This document shows positions 1 to 10,725 of a DNA stretch of 64,000 nucleotides, piece by piece. Position numbers and translations under genes: made by a program. Every line of letters begins with the position of its first letter. The first letter of the stretch is position 1. The notes below the pieces were generated by a model that worked only from the letters and a program-made list of their open reading frames with translations, was not told the DNA's origin and ran no database searches. Source of the stretch: Prorocentrum cordatum (Eukaryota; Sar; Dinophyceae; Prorocentrales; Prorocentraceae); NCBI GenBank assembly GCA_963575745.1, contig CAUYUJ010016360.1, forward strand, positions 860,601-924,600, read 5' to 3'.

Positions 1-859
1 TCTCTCTGCGTTCCCCTTGCTCGATTGCATGATTTGTATAAATGGTGTCTTGATCGTTTGCGAAGGCGGTTCGCCTATAGACGGCGTGTGTGTGTGTGAG
101 CGTGTGCGTGTGCGTGTGCGCGTGTGTTCAGTGCTTAACCGAGTAACTTGATTCATCGCCGTCTCCGAAGCAACTTGTGTGTATGCGCTTGTTGTGTTGC
201 GTTCATTCGTATCTATGTGGCTATGCGTGTGTGAGGGGGGGCGACTCGCTAGATTTACATAGCTATTTTCGGGCGCAGATCTAGGAGCTCGCTCTCATAG
301 GGCTGAGCAGCGTACAACACTCTGAGGCCTGGGATGCCCTAGGAGCCTCCGATGGAGTCATCCATAGCAGAATGTCTTGTGAGGTAGCCTGCTTGCGGGC
401 GGCTGCCAGCACCCACGACCGCAGACTTTCTTCACTGCCGTGGGCGGAGTGATCCGAACGGCGCCCTGCAGCAGCTCGACCTTTAGGTCGCTTATCGCGG
501 CGACCTTGAGCCAGGTGTCAGCGGGCGTCAGTTTGGGAGACGGCGCAAGCATTGAGCTAAGCTCTGTGCCTCTAGGTGTTGCGTTGCTCTTATCTAGAAA
601 ACGGACGTCCGCGGATTGCCATGTCTTGAGCAGCAGTGGTGTTCAGCATCTTCGTCATTACACGTCTTGAACTCACCCTCTCTCTCTCTCGCACTCTCTC
701 TCTCTCTCATCTTCCTTATAGTCTTGGTGCTGATCATCCGCGTAATCCTGCTCCCACTATTCATCTCCTCTCCTGCTCCCACTCATCGTCCCTCCCCGGA
801 GCGCAGACTGCTCGGAATGTTCAGGTCGTTTCGCTTCTGTCTTGGCGAACCTCGCCAAA
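1..859. other. No gene seen; TG and CT microsatellites
   Basis: No exon-like reading frame stands out. A TG-rich microsatellite lies at about 86-126 and a CT tract at about 677-708. Confidence 0.6.
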
Positions 860-1700
860 GATATTGAGCATGTCGAGACGTATGTTTTTAATGGCTGTCG
901 TTGATTCGTCGTCCAGAGTTCCATTAGTTCTGTATGTTGTTGATGTCTGGTTTCAATGCCGGTTCTTGGTATCATAGTTGTTATCATGTTCATTGGTTCT
1001 TGGTTTTGATTCATGTTGTTGGTTCCGCTATTGATGCATATTCTGGGAGCTTTTTATTGTTATCGATTGGGTTTGGTTCATGGCTTGGTAGCGGTTACTG
1101 GTGTATGTGTTCGGTGTCTGTTCTTCATAAACGTGTGCGATGTATAAGATTGAGTTATTTGGTTGATGCATGTTGTTGATGTCGTTTGGTTTTGATGCGT
1201 GATCGGGGTTGCATTGTCTGCTTTCGGTGTGTGGTTGGGATGTCTGGATTCCAGGCGTCTGTTACTGATGCATGGTGTTGGAGTGAGCTGGTGGTATTTG
1301 CTGGTGCATGTCATTGTTGTGTGTTCTCCGTGCGTGATATTGTTGTTTGGTCTTGATGTCTGTTCTCGGTGAATGGTTGTCGTGGAATGTTTGACGCATG
1401 TTTCGGATGTATGTCATTGATGCCTGATATTGGTATGTTGGTGTATGCCGGTGGTGTACATGGTATGCGGGTTATTGGTGCATGTGTGTTCGCCCTTGGT
1501 GTAAAACATCAAGTGCTGTTCTTGCTCAATATGGTTGACGTTGCATGCTGTATGGCTAGGCGCTGTGCTTGTATGGCCTGTTGTCGGTTGAGGAGTCCAC
1601 AACTGATATGCAGTGCTGTTGCATGTTATTGTTAAGTGCTATTGATCGCCATCTCTGGTTAGTGCCCAGAATGTAGCTTCCCGATGTCTGTTTTTGAGGC
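860..1700. repeat. T/G-skewed degenerate repeat tract
   Basis: The plus strand is strongly T- and G-rich, with loose recurrence of TGTTGATGCATG and TTGGTT words. Open frames here have the biased composition expected of low-complexity DNA and were not accepted as genes. Confidence 0.5.
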
Positions 1701-1807
1701 ACCCTTCTATTGCACCATGTGTTCTAGGTGTTTGTGTGCGTCGAGACGTCTTGGCGGCGTGACGCCGTGACGTCTCCCTGGTTGGGTTCATTCTTAGTTG
1801 CGGTTGG

Positions 1808-1843
1808 CTATATATATATGTATATATACATATATATACATAT
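1808..1843. repeat. TA/CATA microsatellite
   Basis: Alternating TA with interspersed CATATA over about 35 bp. Confidence 0.9.
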
Positions 1844-2078
1844 GTTTGTTCATTTTGTCGTCGTCACTGGGCTCACGGGGATCTCTGGTGCCTGTGGGCC
1901 GCGGTATGTTAGCGCGGTGGAGGCGAGGCGGTACAACCAGGGATCACTTGGAGTCTGGGCGCCTAACGGCACAGGTATGCAGGGCGGGTTTGGTGGCTTA
2001 TGTTTCTCCCCCGGGACCAGTGTTTGCACTCAGGGGTTCTCATGTCTTTTCTAAGGAACTGGGCCCGAATGTCTTTTC

Positions 2079-2270
2079 GGCGGCTATGTTGTCGCAGTCG
2101 CCGCCCCTTTGCCGCCTCGTCGCCGCCCGTCGTCTGGGCCTGATTGTCGGTCTGGCGGCTATGTTGTCGCAGCCGCCGCCCCTTCGCCGCCTCGTCGCCG
2201 CCCGTCGTCTGGGCCTGAGTGTCGGTCTGGCGGCTGTGCTGTCGCCGTCGCCGCCCCATCGCCGCCTACA
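2079..2270. repeat. 75-bp tandem repeat, about 2.6 copies
   Basis: GGCGGCTATGTTGTCGCAG recurs at 2079, 2154 and (diverged) 2229, a constant 75-bp spacing. The units are GC-rich and well matched. Confidence 0.85.
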
Positions 2271-2447
2271 TTACACGATGTAGATTGCACCGCGTAGTCT
2301 GCACCACTCAAGTTGCACCACATAGATTGCACCGCGTATATTGCACCACGCGACATGGTTTGCACAGCATAGATCGCACCGCATCGGTTGCACCACATAG
2401 ATCGCCCTGCATAAAGTGCACCACATGTGTTGCACCACGTAAATAGC
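2270..2447. repeat. Short TGCACCACATAGAT-type tandem repeat
   Basis: About ten degenerate units of roughly 14-18 bp, each with TGCACC followed by (A/G)C(A/G)TAGAT or a variant. Related TGCACCACG words recur at about 13910-14005. Confidence 0.8.
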
Positions 2448-2649
2448 AGATCTTTTATTCTCTTTTCTAAAAAAGAGATCTGTTTTTCTATAAAAACACG
2501 AGATAGGTTCTACCACCCTCCCCCCCGAGGTTAAAGAGCTCCCGGGATGCAAAACACATAGGATTCTGACCAACTTTCCATCTTACCTGTGAATTCGCAC
2601 TATCCCAGCCAGGCCGGTATCGGTTCCCCCCCCGCCATCCTCAGCAAAA

Positions 2650-3300
2650 ATTATTATGCGCGCGCACTCGTTTATCACAAACCATAAGTTTCCAATAATC
2701 CCTTGCAAAAGATAGGACGATGTGCACACAAGCGTGTCGTCGCGCGTGCATGCCGAAATCCTTGAAAGAACCTTTGGTTTTGGAAGGATGACAAAATCGA
2801 GTGTTCAAAAAACATATAAATACACAGCGTTTCGCAGCACGGATTTTCAAAACAAACATGCGCGCGCGCTCTTGCGAATTCTTGAGAAAACCATATGTTT
2901 TTGTCAGAGCAATACTACCAAACGGGCTTCGCGCGCGCATGTCGAAATCATTTGCGCGCCCTTGCGCGCGTGCCGTCGCGATAATATTCTGCGAAAAAAC
3001 GGGACGAAGTGCACGCGCGCGCGTCGTCGCGCGCGCATGCCGAAATCCTTCAAAAACCCTCGGTGCCGGAAGGAATTCAAAAACGAGTGTCCCAAAAACA
3101 AAGAAAAACACATAGTTTCGCAAAACTGATGTTCAACAAAAGCGTGCGCGCGTGATATTTCGAATTCTTAAGAAAAACTATAGTTTGTTTTATAGTTGTT
3201 CATAACATTCTACCAAACGGGCTTCGCGCGCGCGCATGTGGAAAGCGTTCGAACGCCCTTTCGCGCGTGCTGAGGTGGCACGGTCCGTGTCGAATAATAC
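2650..3300. repeat. About 290-bp satellite, two copies, CG-alternating
   Basis: ATGCCGAAATCCTT recurs at about 2750 and 3039, and ACCAAACGGGCTTCGCGC at about 2917 and 3214, so the unit is about 290-297 bp. Each unit holds CGCGCGCG runs that favour Z-DNA. Frames inside are repeat-driven. Confidence 0.8.
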
Positions 3301-4453
3301 CATGCGAGCCACTCTCGCGCGTCTGCCGCGCACGCAATTCGTGTTTTTTGCTCTAAACCTTCATCACCGACGCGAAGACGCCGTCATCGTCGCCGGCGTG
3401 ATCGGCATCGGCGCCGTCACTGGCCGTGCCGTCGTCGCTGTCAGCATCGTCACCAACATCGCTATATACTATCATCATCATTGACCTTCAATTGTCGATG
3501 TTGCCATGATACCGCGCCCGCCCAAGTCTCCGATTCGCACTCAAGTGCCCGCCTGGATGCGCCGAGCGGTCAGCACAACCGCGGCCGCGTCGGTCGCGCC
3601 AAACTACTTGGCCGCTGCGCGCGCGCATGCGCGGGCTGATGCGGCCGCAGAGGTGCACCAGCCAGCGCCAAGCACTCATCGCAATCGCCGCCGCATGGGG
3701 TTTGCAAACCCAGTTGCGGGTGGGTGGGTGGGATGTTTGATCGAGCAGTGGAATGGACATCTTCGGAGGTCAGCGAGAGAGGCTTGAGTGCCAGCCTCAA
3801 TTTCAGGAGGGTGTCCCGACGGCGTCGGCTTTCCCGTGGGTGGTCCAGTTGGTTCAGGATCAAAATATTAGAATGGGAGGCTGGGTACAGGACCATAAAC
3901 GACAAAGGCAATACACGCAATGCAATATGTCAGGATCGTAAGGCACTGTTGAACCACATAATGGCCCATCATCATGTACGCAACCGACCAGTTGTACTAA
4001 GGCCATGTAACCGACGTATACAATATAGGCAACTATTATCAACACAAGTGGCCGCAGCACGGCATCTTCTTGGACCGGTTCTGAGAGGAAGTTGTTCAAT
4101 GAGGCGGCCCACCTCGCTGTCGGCACTTGTGCCTCCAGTTACGTATGACTGCCCAGTGTACGATTCCAATGGCGAGGATATGAATAACATCTGCTGCCAG
4201 TTGTGCCCACATACCCCTTGGAAACTACAGCCTGTTTCGAGAACGCCCGCCACCTCCCGCCACCTCCAGAGATTCAGCCCTCCACGGGTGGGCGCAGCCA
4301 TGCCCAATCTCTCGATGCCGTCGTGGTTCAATCCGCCACATGCACGCAGACCCGAGGGAGACGAGCAGGGCCAACCGCCCAAGATGTTGAAGGGAAGCGG
4401 CGGCGGGGGCAGCAAAGGGCAGCAGGGACGGCAATCGTCACGGCGAGCTGCTC
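3301..4453. other. No firm gene; possible coding remnant on the minus strand
   Basis: The tract 3850-4230 is visibly less GC-rich than its surroundings. On the minus strand it reads partly like protein, including a hydrophobic stretch (LVLIIVAYIVYVGYMALVQL) in one frame and a polar stretch just upstream in another frame. No start, splice site or family could be assigned. Confidence 0.3.
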
Positions 4454-4489
4454 TTGCTCTTGGAGGGGGCTGACGGCGAGCTGCTCTTG

Positions 4490-5038
4490 CTCTTGGGGGG
4501 GTTGATGCTCGCGACCACGCGCGGCGTGGTGGACTTGGCGGCGGCGGTGTTCATCACATACAAAATGTCGCTCCCGTGCTCCCCAGCAGCGCTGGCAGTA
4601 GCGGGCAGAACGTACGACGCCAAGAGCAAGGAGCTGTCTGAGAAGGCCGAGGCGGGCGAAACCGTCGCACAGGCCACGCATCGCGGCCGAGGGCCGCCGC
4701 ACCTGCACATCTTCGCGGCGGGGACCCACTGCACCGCGACGCGTCAGCACGCCGAGGGGGAGGGTGCCGAGTAGGAGAAGCAGTTCGAAGCAGAGGCGGA
4801 GGAGTATTTGCATAAAGCGATCTCGAATATTCCGCTCGCTCACATCGGCTGCTTCGTCAAGTACGTGAGGCTCAAAGTTCTCAAGAAGAACGAGACCGCC
4901 CAGCGCTGTCTGATCATCATGCGTTTCGACGCCAGCGACATGATCGAAGATAATGGCCAGGACTTGCGTCAGAGGGTGCTCGAGATCGGGGTGGGGGGAG
5001 AGGCGCCACGGAGCGGCGCCAAAGAAACAACGGGATAG
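4490..5038 (+). pseudogene. Eroded gene of unknown family with internal stop
   Basis: One plus frame reads as a natural protein for about 180 codons, including KSKELSEKAEAGETVAQATH, GRGPPHLHIFA and EYLHKAISNIPLAHIGCFVK. It is broken once by a TAG at 4772-4774 and continues in the same frame to a stop at 5036-5038. Balanced charge and the His-Leu-His core argue for real coding origin. I have a vague memory of similar multi-copy dinoflagellate proteins but cannot name a domain. The upstream boundary is unclear because the first 40 codons are Leu/Gly-rich. It is either a decayed copy or one exon with an error at the stop. Confidence 0.5.
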
Positions 5039-5680
5039 AGAGAGAGAGAGAGATTTTTCAGCGAACGGCAAGTGATGTGGCAAGGGAGTGAGAGGTTGGC
5101 CTCGTTGGTGCAGCCAGGTCTGATCGACCCAGCGGTAGCAGCGAGAGCGGTGCCAGGTGAGCGTAGCATGTTGTCATCTGTGCAGCCTGAGTTACTTAGC
5201 ATTCCGATTGTAGTGCTGCCTCGTAGAGGTCCTGGCCGTGGGAGGGGGGGGGGGGCAGTGAGTCGTAGGCGCGGGAGGGGAGAAACTCCGACCAGCGAGA
5301 GCCAGCAGCAAAGGTAACACCTTTGCGTGGCTGTCTCCTGCGCCGTTCGTGCCGGCCCTCGCTCGAGGCTGCGTGCCTCAGGGGTGCCGACAGGGGAGTG
5401 CCTTAGCTGAGGAGTGTGAGCTGCAGATTTGTGCTGGAACAATTTAGCGACGTCGAAGTTGCCCGCCCCCAGAATCCCATGTAATGCTGTGGGACGTTCC
5501 AGACAGCGGTGGGTTCCTTGGGCTCGTTTCGTCCTGTCTCCTCGTCCTCCCCCTCCTCCGCCCCTTGTCCTCCTCCTCTTCCGCCTGCTCCGCCGCCTCC
5601 TCTTCATCGTCCTCCTCCTCCTCCGCCTCTGCCGTTCCCTTGCCCGTCGCTCCTCGCCGCCCCCGGCCACCCCATAGCAG
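5039..5680. other. Intergenic or upstream intron of the J-domain gene
   Basis: A GA tract at 5038-5054 is followed by mixed sequence and, from 5525, a long CT-rich tract running to the CATAGCAG at 5673-5680. That tract looks like the polypyrimidine run of a 3' splice site, so at least its right part is probably intron. Confidence 0.45.
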
Positions 5681-5747
5681 TGTCGGCCGAGGCTCGGCAC
5701 TTCCAGGCCCTGGGGCTGCCCTGCACCGCGGGCGCCGACGACGTCAG
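5681..5747 (+). CDS. J-domain (DnaJ/Hsp40) protein, first J-domain exon
   Basis: The exon reads SAEARHFQALGLPCTAGADD followed by V and R. This is the start of a J domain (helix I, with the usual Leu-Gly-Leu-Pro and a Thr/Ala-Gly-Ala-Asp-Asp-Val turn). J domains stimulate Hsp70 ATPase activity. The left edge follows a long pyrimidine tract and CAG. At the right edge GTCAG can be joined to GAGGGCC at 6791, giving an unbroken J domain. No exon before this one was identified, so the N terminus is missing. The implied donor after position 5747 is GA rather than GT. GC and GA donors are reported for dinoflagellate introns. Confidence 0.7.
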
Positions 5748-5818
5748 GAGCCAGCGGCGCGGCGTGCGATGAGGGAGGGCGGTGCTACATTCGTGAAGCT
5801 GGGCACGCACTTGAAACC

Positions 5819-5985
5819 ATGCCAAGAAGCAGCCTGCTTGCCTCCAGGGTGCCCTGGGTTTCTTTGGATTCGATGGCGTTGCCATGGAAGGCGTGACGCT
5901 CCCACACCAACAATCAATGGACGTCCTGGGGCCTCAGGGTTGGGATTTGTGTGAAAGGTTTCTTTTGGTCGAGCTCCCACTGTAG
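5819..5985 (+). repeat. Dispersed repeat of about 165 bp, copy 1
   Basis: Matches 61368-61531 in the same orientation. Shared words include CCAAGAAGCA, CTCCAGGGTGCCCTGGG, CAATGGACGTCCTGGGG and TCTCAGGGTTGGG/CCTCAGGGTTGGG. Both copies end near a TGTAG. Confidence 0.8.
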
Positions 5986-6107
5986 TGCGAGGTCCAGATC
6001 AAGAAGGTTTCTATGGCAGGGGGGTGCGGCCAGGAACGTTGGCTCAGCGCGTCGCGCCGTCGGTTCTGGCTCACCACGCTTCGGCGCGACACGCCATCCA
6101 CTTACTG

Positions 6108-6318
6108 GCACGAACGAAATGGGTACGGACAAACATTGTCTGTACAATGCCCAACAGCAGTTCCTGCTCATTATGAACAAGACTCGCTGTCGGTGTCGCC
6201 GCGGCCTGTGTCCATTTGAGACAGAAGGCCGCCTGCCCAACAGCGGCCGCTGTTGGTTTGGGACAACATTTGCTGATGGGCATTGTACCCATTCTTTCCG
6301 TGCCCATTTCGGGCGTCC
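6108..6318. repeat. Fold-back (long inverted repeat) with central 20-bp palindrome
   Basis: GAAATGGGTACGGA near 6116 is matched in reverse complement by TCCGTGCCCATTTC near 6297-6310, and similarity continues inward for about 45 bp. At the inner side of the right arm lies the palindrome CCAACAGCGGCCGCTGTTGG (6238-6257). No clear target duplication was found. Confidence 0.6.
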
Positions 6319-6458
6319 AAAACTTACAGGTTCTCGAGCGCCAACGTCCCGAGCCGTTTCGATCCTCCCGCCCTGCGGAGCGGAGCGACACGCTAACTGT
6401 CCGCTTGCAAGGCACAACGTGTCGACGGGGCTGCCGCGGCGACGCGTTGTGCCCGGCA

Positions 6459-6606
6459 GGAGGAGGAGGAGGAGGAGGAGGAGGAGGAGGAGGAGGAGGA
6501 GGAGGAGGAGGAGGAGGAGTAGGAGTAGGAGGAGGAGGAGGAGGAGGAGGAGGAGGAGGAAGAGGAGGAGGAGGAGGAGGAGGAGGAGGAGGGAGGAGGG
6601 AGGAGG
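6459..6606. repeat. GGA trinucleotide array
   Basis: About 145 bp of nearly pure GGA on the plus strand inside intron 1. It produces long poly-Arg, poly-Gly and poly-Ser frames that are not genes. Confidence 0.95.
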
Positions 6607-6790
6607 TATGAGGCAGCGGGAGGGGGGAGTGGGGGAAGGGGTGGCGGGAAGAGAGGAAGACGACGATGGATGGAACACGGCGGAGGAGCAGGGAGGAGGA
6701 TCAGGGGGGAGGAGGAGGATGGAGGAGGAGAAGGCGGCGGCGGCGAAGGGAGGACGAGGGTCGCCGCCGCTGCGTGGAGGGGCGGCCCAG

Positions 6791-6857
6791 GAGGGCCTTC
6801 CGGCGGCTGGCGCTGGCGCACCACCCGGACAAGCACGGCGGGGCCCCCGAGGACCGC
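6791..6857 (+). CDS. J-domain protein, exon with the HPD motif
   Basis: The exon reads RAFRRLALAHHPDKHGGAPE followed by D and R. It contains helix II and the invariant His-Pro-Asp of J domains, which contacts Hsp70, at about 6822-6830. The left junction is CCCAG/GAGGGCC. The right junction is uncertain: coding similarity fades after P-E-D-R and no GT donor is obvious within the next few bases. The HPD tripeptide is intact, so the domain could be functional if the exons are joined. Confidence 0.8.
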
Positions 6858-7098
6858 TCGTCGCCGTCGCGTCGATCGCCGGTGATCCGCCGATCGTCGT
6901 CGATCGTCCGCGACTTCGTCGGTCCTGGAGCGTCGATCGTGGGTCCTCATTGTCCCCACTCTCCTCGATCGTCGGTCGTCGTCGTGGACCGTCGGTTGCC
7001 GTCGTCGATCGTCGCCGCCGTCGTGGACCGTAGATCTTAGATCGTCGTAGATCGTCATCGTCTTTGTCGCGGCGGCGGGCAACCGCCGGTTGAGCCAG
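6858..7098 (+). other. Intron 2 of the J-domain gene (inferred), CGATCGTCG-rich
   Basis: Between the HPD exon and the next J-domain exon lies a tract rich in degenerate CGATCGTCG units. It ends in GAGCCAG immediately before the next exon. The donor could not be fixed. Confidence 0.5.
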
Positions 7099-7175
7099 AG
7101 GTGGTCGCGCCAGGGCGCGGCTAAACTATTCGCAGACCCTGCTGCCCGTGCGAAGTATGGTGGGAGGGAGGGGAG
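7099..7175 (+). CDS. J-domain protein, exon completing the domain
   Basis: Starting at AGGTGG after GAGCCAG, the frame gives RWSRQGAAKLFADPAARAKY then G-G. This matches helices III-IV of a J domain, with the common Asp-Pro-Ala-x-Arg-x-x-Tyr ending. With the two upstream exons it makes a domain of about 65 residues. The frame stays open to a stop near 7371, but the later part is less convincing and runs into a tandem repeat, so the true 3' end is unknown. Confidence 0.7.
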
Positions 7176-7330
7176 CGCACAGGCCAACAGCGCCGAGAAA
7201 GCTCTTCCAATCTCGACGTCCAACGAGTTCTCTGGGCCAAGCGACCGAGGGTACTGCCCCGCCAGGTGCTCCCGCAGGGAGAGAGACCCAGACATCCGAT
7301 GCCCTGGTCTTGTCCATGCGGATTCCCCGG

Positions 7331-7735
7331 AAGTCCCGACACTGTCCCCTGAACCAGACTTCTGCCCCTGAGCCAGTGTTTGGTGGCCACGGGGCCCGAG
7401 GACGCACGGTGGCAAAAACCGTCCGTCCCCAGAAGTCCCGATCCTGTCCCCTGAACCAGATTTCTCCTCCTGAGCCAGTGTAGGATGGCCACGGGGCCCA
7501 ACAGGGCCCTTCTGGAGGACGCAAGTTGGCATAAACCGCCCGTCTCCAGAAGTCCCGACCCTGCGCCTGAACCAGATTCTCCTCCTGAGCCAAGATTTGA
7601 TGGCTTGGCAAAAACCGCCCGTCCCGGGAAGTCCCGACCCTGCGCCTGAACCAGATTCTCCTCCTGAGCCAAGATTTGATGGCCACGGGGCCCGACAGGG
7701 GTCTTCTGGATGGCGAAAGTTGGCAAACAAACGCC
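7331..7735. repeat. Tandem repeat of about 100 bp, four units
   Basis: AAGTCCCGA recurs at about 7331, 7433, 7550 and 7629. Units carry CCTGAACCAGA, CCTGAGCCA, GATGGCCACGGGGCCC and TGGCAAAAACC. A diverged single unit lies near 60090-60145. Confidence 0.8.
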
Positions 7736-9980
7736 CGTCGTTTTTTTGCACGGCGCGAGGAGGTCCTGGGGAGCCAGCCTCGCTCAGCGGCAATGTTGAG
7801 GAGGGGGGACCATTGTTCGCCGAGAAGGGGCCTGATAGCCCAGCCTGCTCGGGAACATGCGGATTCGCTACAGGGGGCCCATCACCGATCCGTCGGCTTT
7901 GCACCGCTGCTTGCAGCTCGCTGCTTCCCCCCCTGAGCCTCTCCCCCCTGTCGCTCTCCCGCCCCTGCCCCAGCGGCCGTCCTCCAGAGAGAGCTCTCGC
8001 CTCTCCCCCGCGCTCGTGAGTTCTCGCAGCGCGGACCCCCCGAGCCCAGCGAGGGCACACAGGGGCCGAACACGGGCACGCACCTTCCGCCCCAACGCCT
8101 CCCTGCGCGGGAGGGTGTCCTTGGCCTTCGGGTCGTACAGTCGGGGCCCTGAAGAAGGAACCCTTTTCGTTGGGGCTCCGCGTTCCTTAAGTGTTTCGCA
8201 GCTTGCCCTGGATGATTTCCCTGAGGTTTCGATGCGAGATCGAGGTTCAACTTATGGAAAATAGGGGCCTCGTTCCCTATTTAGGGTTCCTTAGGTCAAA
8301 GCCTCGACTGTAGCTCGGCTGGCTCTTCCGCCGTTGGGGCGAGCCGGGCACCCCCAGGCACGCCCTCGGCGAGGCGAGGCGCCGCCAGAAGGCATCCCCG
8401 AGGCCGGAGAGCCGCCGGAGAGCCAGGCGCACACCTCCCTGAAGACCTCGAGCCTCGGAGCCGACCTCGAGGAGAGCTGGGTTTTTGCGCCCCCCGCCCT
8501 CCCCGACGCTGCCTCTCGCGCGAGGACGTTCGGCGGGCGGCCACGCAGAGGTGCCGCGAGGCCCCGGCGAGGCCCACGAGGCCATCGGCGAGCACCTGCG
8601 GCGGCGGGGCGCGTGAGGAGCCTGCCCGGCGCGCCGCCTGGCGCGAGCACGCCGCGCTCCGTCCGCCTCTCTCTCTCTCTCTCTCTCGCCCGCAGGGTGT
8701 TCTGCTCAAAGGCGCTGGGGGGCGTTTCTGCTTGTCCGTTGTCTTGGGTTCCATTATCTCTCTCTCTCTCTCTCTGTGTTTAGAGGCCCCTTATGTCAAG
8801 CCGTTCAGGCATGCCCCAAACTACCATATATATACATATATATACATATATATATATATATACATATATATGTATATATGTATATATAATTATATATATA
8901 TATAGAGAGAGAGACCTGAAACTCGGAATGCGCTCTTGCCGCCATACCCAAAACTCCTCGCATGCTCTTGCGCACGCCAAACGGCCGCACACGCCCACCT
9001 TACGCACGCAAGCCGGAGTTGGCCTCCCAGAGCCGTAGAAAGGAAAAAGGGGAGCCAAGCCGCTGTCCACGCTTCGCTTGTGAATCGACCAAGTTGTTAG
9101 ATCTACGAGCGCATGCGAAAGGCAGTGAAAATGGGCAGCAAACGGGCAGGTGGGGCAACGGCCGATCCCACACTTGAAAGCGAAACACAAACGGGGACCC
9201 GAATTGACAAAACACGTCGACTTGCAAAGCACAGAAGGTCCCAAGCGTTGATATCAGAAGCATCCAATCTCTCGCCGTCCCATCTTAACCCAGACCTCAG
9301 ACGAGGATCGGCTGCACGCTCGTGGTTCCATCTTTGCTGCGATGTTGGCGGCGTGCCCCTGGCGGTTTTGTAGCCTCGGGGCGCTCTCCAGCAGCTGCGC
9401 CTCGCCGAGAGCGCTCTCCGCGGGGGTGCCCGACTCGTCCCGAGAGGCCGCCGGAGGCCCGAGCTGTGGCCCGCAAGCCGAGTTCCCAGACCTCCGACGA
9501 TACGATGATCTTTCTCATTGCGAGTTCTTGTGTCCTCTCGATATTGTAGAGGCCTCCAGCCAGTGCCGCCGATCCGGGACGATCCCGCTGTCAGAAGGAC
9601 GCTTTCGCCCCAGCGCGCTTGTTCAAACGCGAGCGGTTTGGAAACAGCTCGGAGGCATCGCGTGGGCTTCTCGAGGGGCCTCTCTACGGCGCATCTTCGA
9701 GGCTCGGGGCCCTCTTGGGCCGTCTGACACATGCTCGGATTCTGGGGCCGCGGCTCGAGCAGATCATGTCGGAGGGGGCCTGGGTGCCCAGCTTGCCGCC
9801 ACCGGAGGTGCGCGCCGGGCAGCCTCCGCCACCCACGCCCGCGGCGCGCTCCGTGGCTCAGCCTGTCAGGTCGCACGAGGCGCCGCCTGAGAGGCGCCGC
9901 GCCGTGAGATCCAACGTCACGAACAACTTGCGGCGTCGCCAAAAAGAACTTCGGCCGGAGCCCCGGACATTGTCGATCCG
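7736..9980. other. GC-rich DNA without a supported gene
   Basis: Contains CT tracts at about 8666-8689 and 8757-8778 and a TA/CATATA array at about 8823-8907. Several long frames exist on both strands, but they lack motifs and follow GC bias. One plus frame at 9619-10000 has a somewhat protein-like middle (LGALLGRLTHARILGPRLEQ) and could be a remnant. Confidence 0.4.
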
Positions 9981-9989
9981 CTGCACTTG

Positions 9990-10200
9990 TCGAGCCGGAT
10001 CGACCCACGAGAGTCCCGGGGCCAGAGATGTGGCGAAACCGCCCGCTGCGAAGGCACTGCGGCGCCAGGATCCCAGGGCAGGGCCGCGGATGGAGAAACA
10101 CCATCGTCGGATGCCCGGGAGCTCAGCACACTGCAAACGGCGTCCAAGGATCGAGGCTCGAGGGTTTCCGGAGCGGCACGTAGCAAGCGGCGTCCAATGA
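9990..10200 (+). repeat. Dispersed repeat related to 58175-58270
   Basis: GAGCCGGATCGA, AAACCGCCCGCTG and CAGCGCCAGGAT-type words in this order recur near 58175-58270. A reverse-oriented diverged copy may lie at 61735-61790. A short internal duplication, GCGTCCAA(G/T)GATCGAGGCTCGAGGG, occurs at about 10140 and 10190. Confidence 0.5.
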
Positions 10201-10222
10201 TCGAGGCTCGAGGGGTTTTGGG

Positions 10223-10381
10223 TTAAGTCGGGCCTGTCCCTCTACTGGAGGAACATTCAAAAATAGTAAAAAATAGTCTGGTGACGATTTGTTTAGTATT
10301 TTTGAGCATGTGGGGGGTATTTTTCGAGTAGTTCTTATTTTTCGCACAAAATGCCCCTGCAGGGGGACAAGCCCGACGTAA
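10223..10381. mobile_element. Short inverted-repeat transposon (MITE), family TTAAGTCGGGCC, copy 1
   Basis: The element starts TTAAGTCGGGCCTGTCCC and ends with the complementary GGGGGACAAGCCCGACGTAA, leaving about 159 bp. It is flanked by GTTTTGGG (10215-10222) and GTTTTGTG (10382-10389), an 8-bp target duplication with one mismatch. The interior is AT-rich with AAAAATAGT motifs. There is no coding capacity, so it must be mobilised in trans. An 8-bp duplication would fit hAT-like transposases, but the superfamily is inference. Confidence 0.85.
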
Positions 10382-10587
10382 GTTTTGTGGTGTTGTCCTG
10401 CGGGCCTCCAGGCGGCGCCGCGCCGCCACGGCCAGAGCATGCCCCCGGGAGTTCTGGCTCGAACGCACCCTGGGAGAGGTCCGGGGGCGATTGCTGGAGC
10501 GTTTTGTGCTGACCGTCCTGAAGTACTCAACTCCGCTGCTCGCTCAGACATTTCACGCTCTCACCCGTAGCTGTTCGCCCAAACTCA

Positions 10588-10725
10588 CATACATACATAG
10601 GCATGCATACATACATGCATGCATGCATACACACATACATGCACGAACACATGTATATAATATATGTATGTATGTACATGTGTATTGCACATCTGCTGTA
10701 TCCATATATATATATATATATGGCC
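10588..10725. repeat. CATA/CATG and TA microsatellites
   Basis: CATACATA, GCATGCATG and TATATATA runs over about 135 bp. Confidence 0.9.

Larger units (their letters stand above)
5748..6790 (+). other. Intron 1 of the J-domain gene (inferred)
   Basis: Joining 5747 to 6791 restores the J-domain frame (D-D-V-R/R-A-F-R-R-L). CAGGAG occurs at both junctions, so the exact cut can slide. The intron holds a dispersed repeat (5819-5985), a fold-back (about 6108-6318) and a GGA array (6459-6606). Confidence 0.6.

Noticed and set aside
5072-5317. Plus frame with MWQGSERLASLVQPGLIDPA
   Set aside because: Somewhat protein-like with a CCAG/GTGAGC after it, but too short and isolated to call an exon.
6393-8060. 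555-codon minus-strand open frame
   Set aside because: It crosses the GGA array, both inferred J-domain introns and a tandem repeat, and has no domain.
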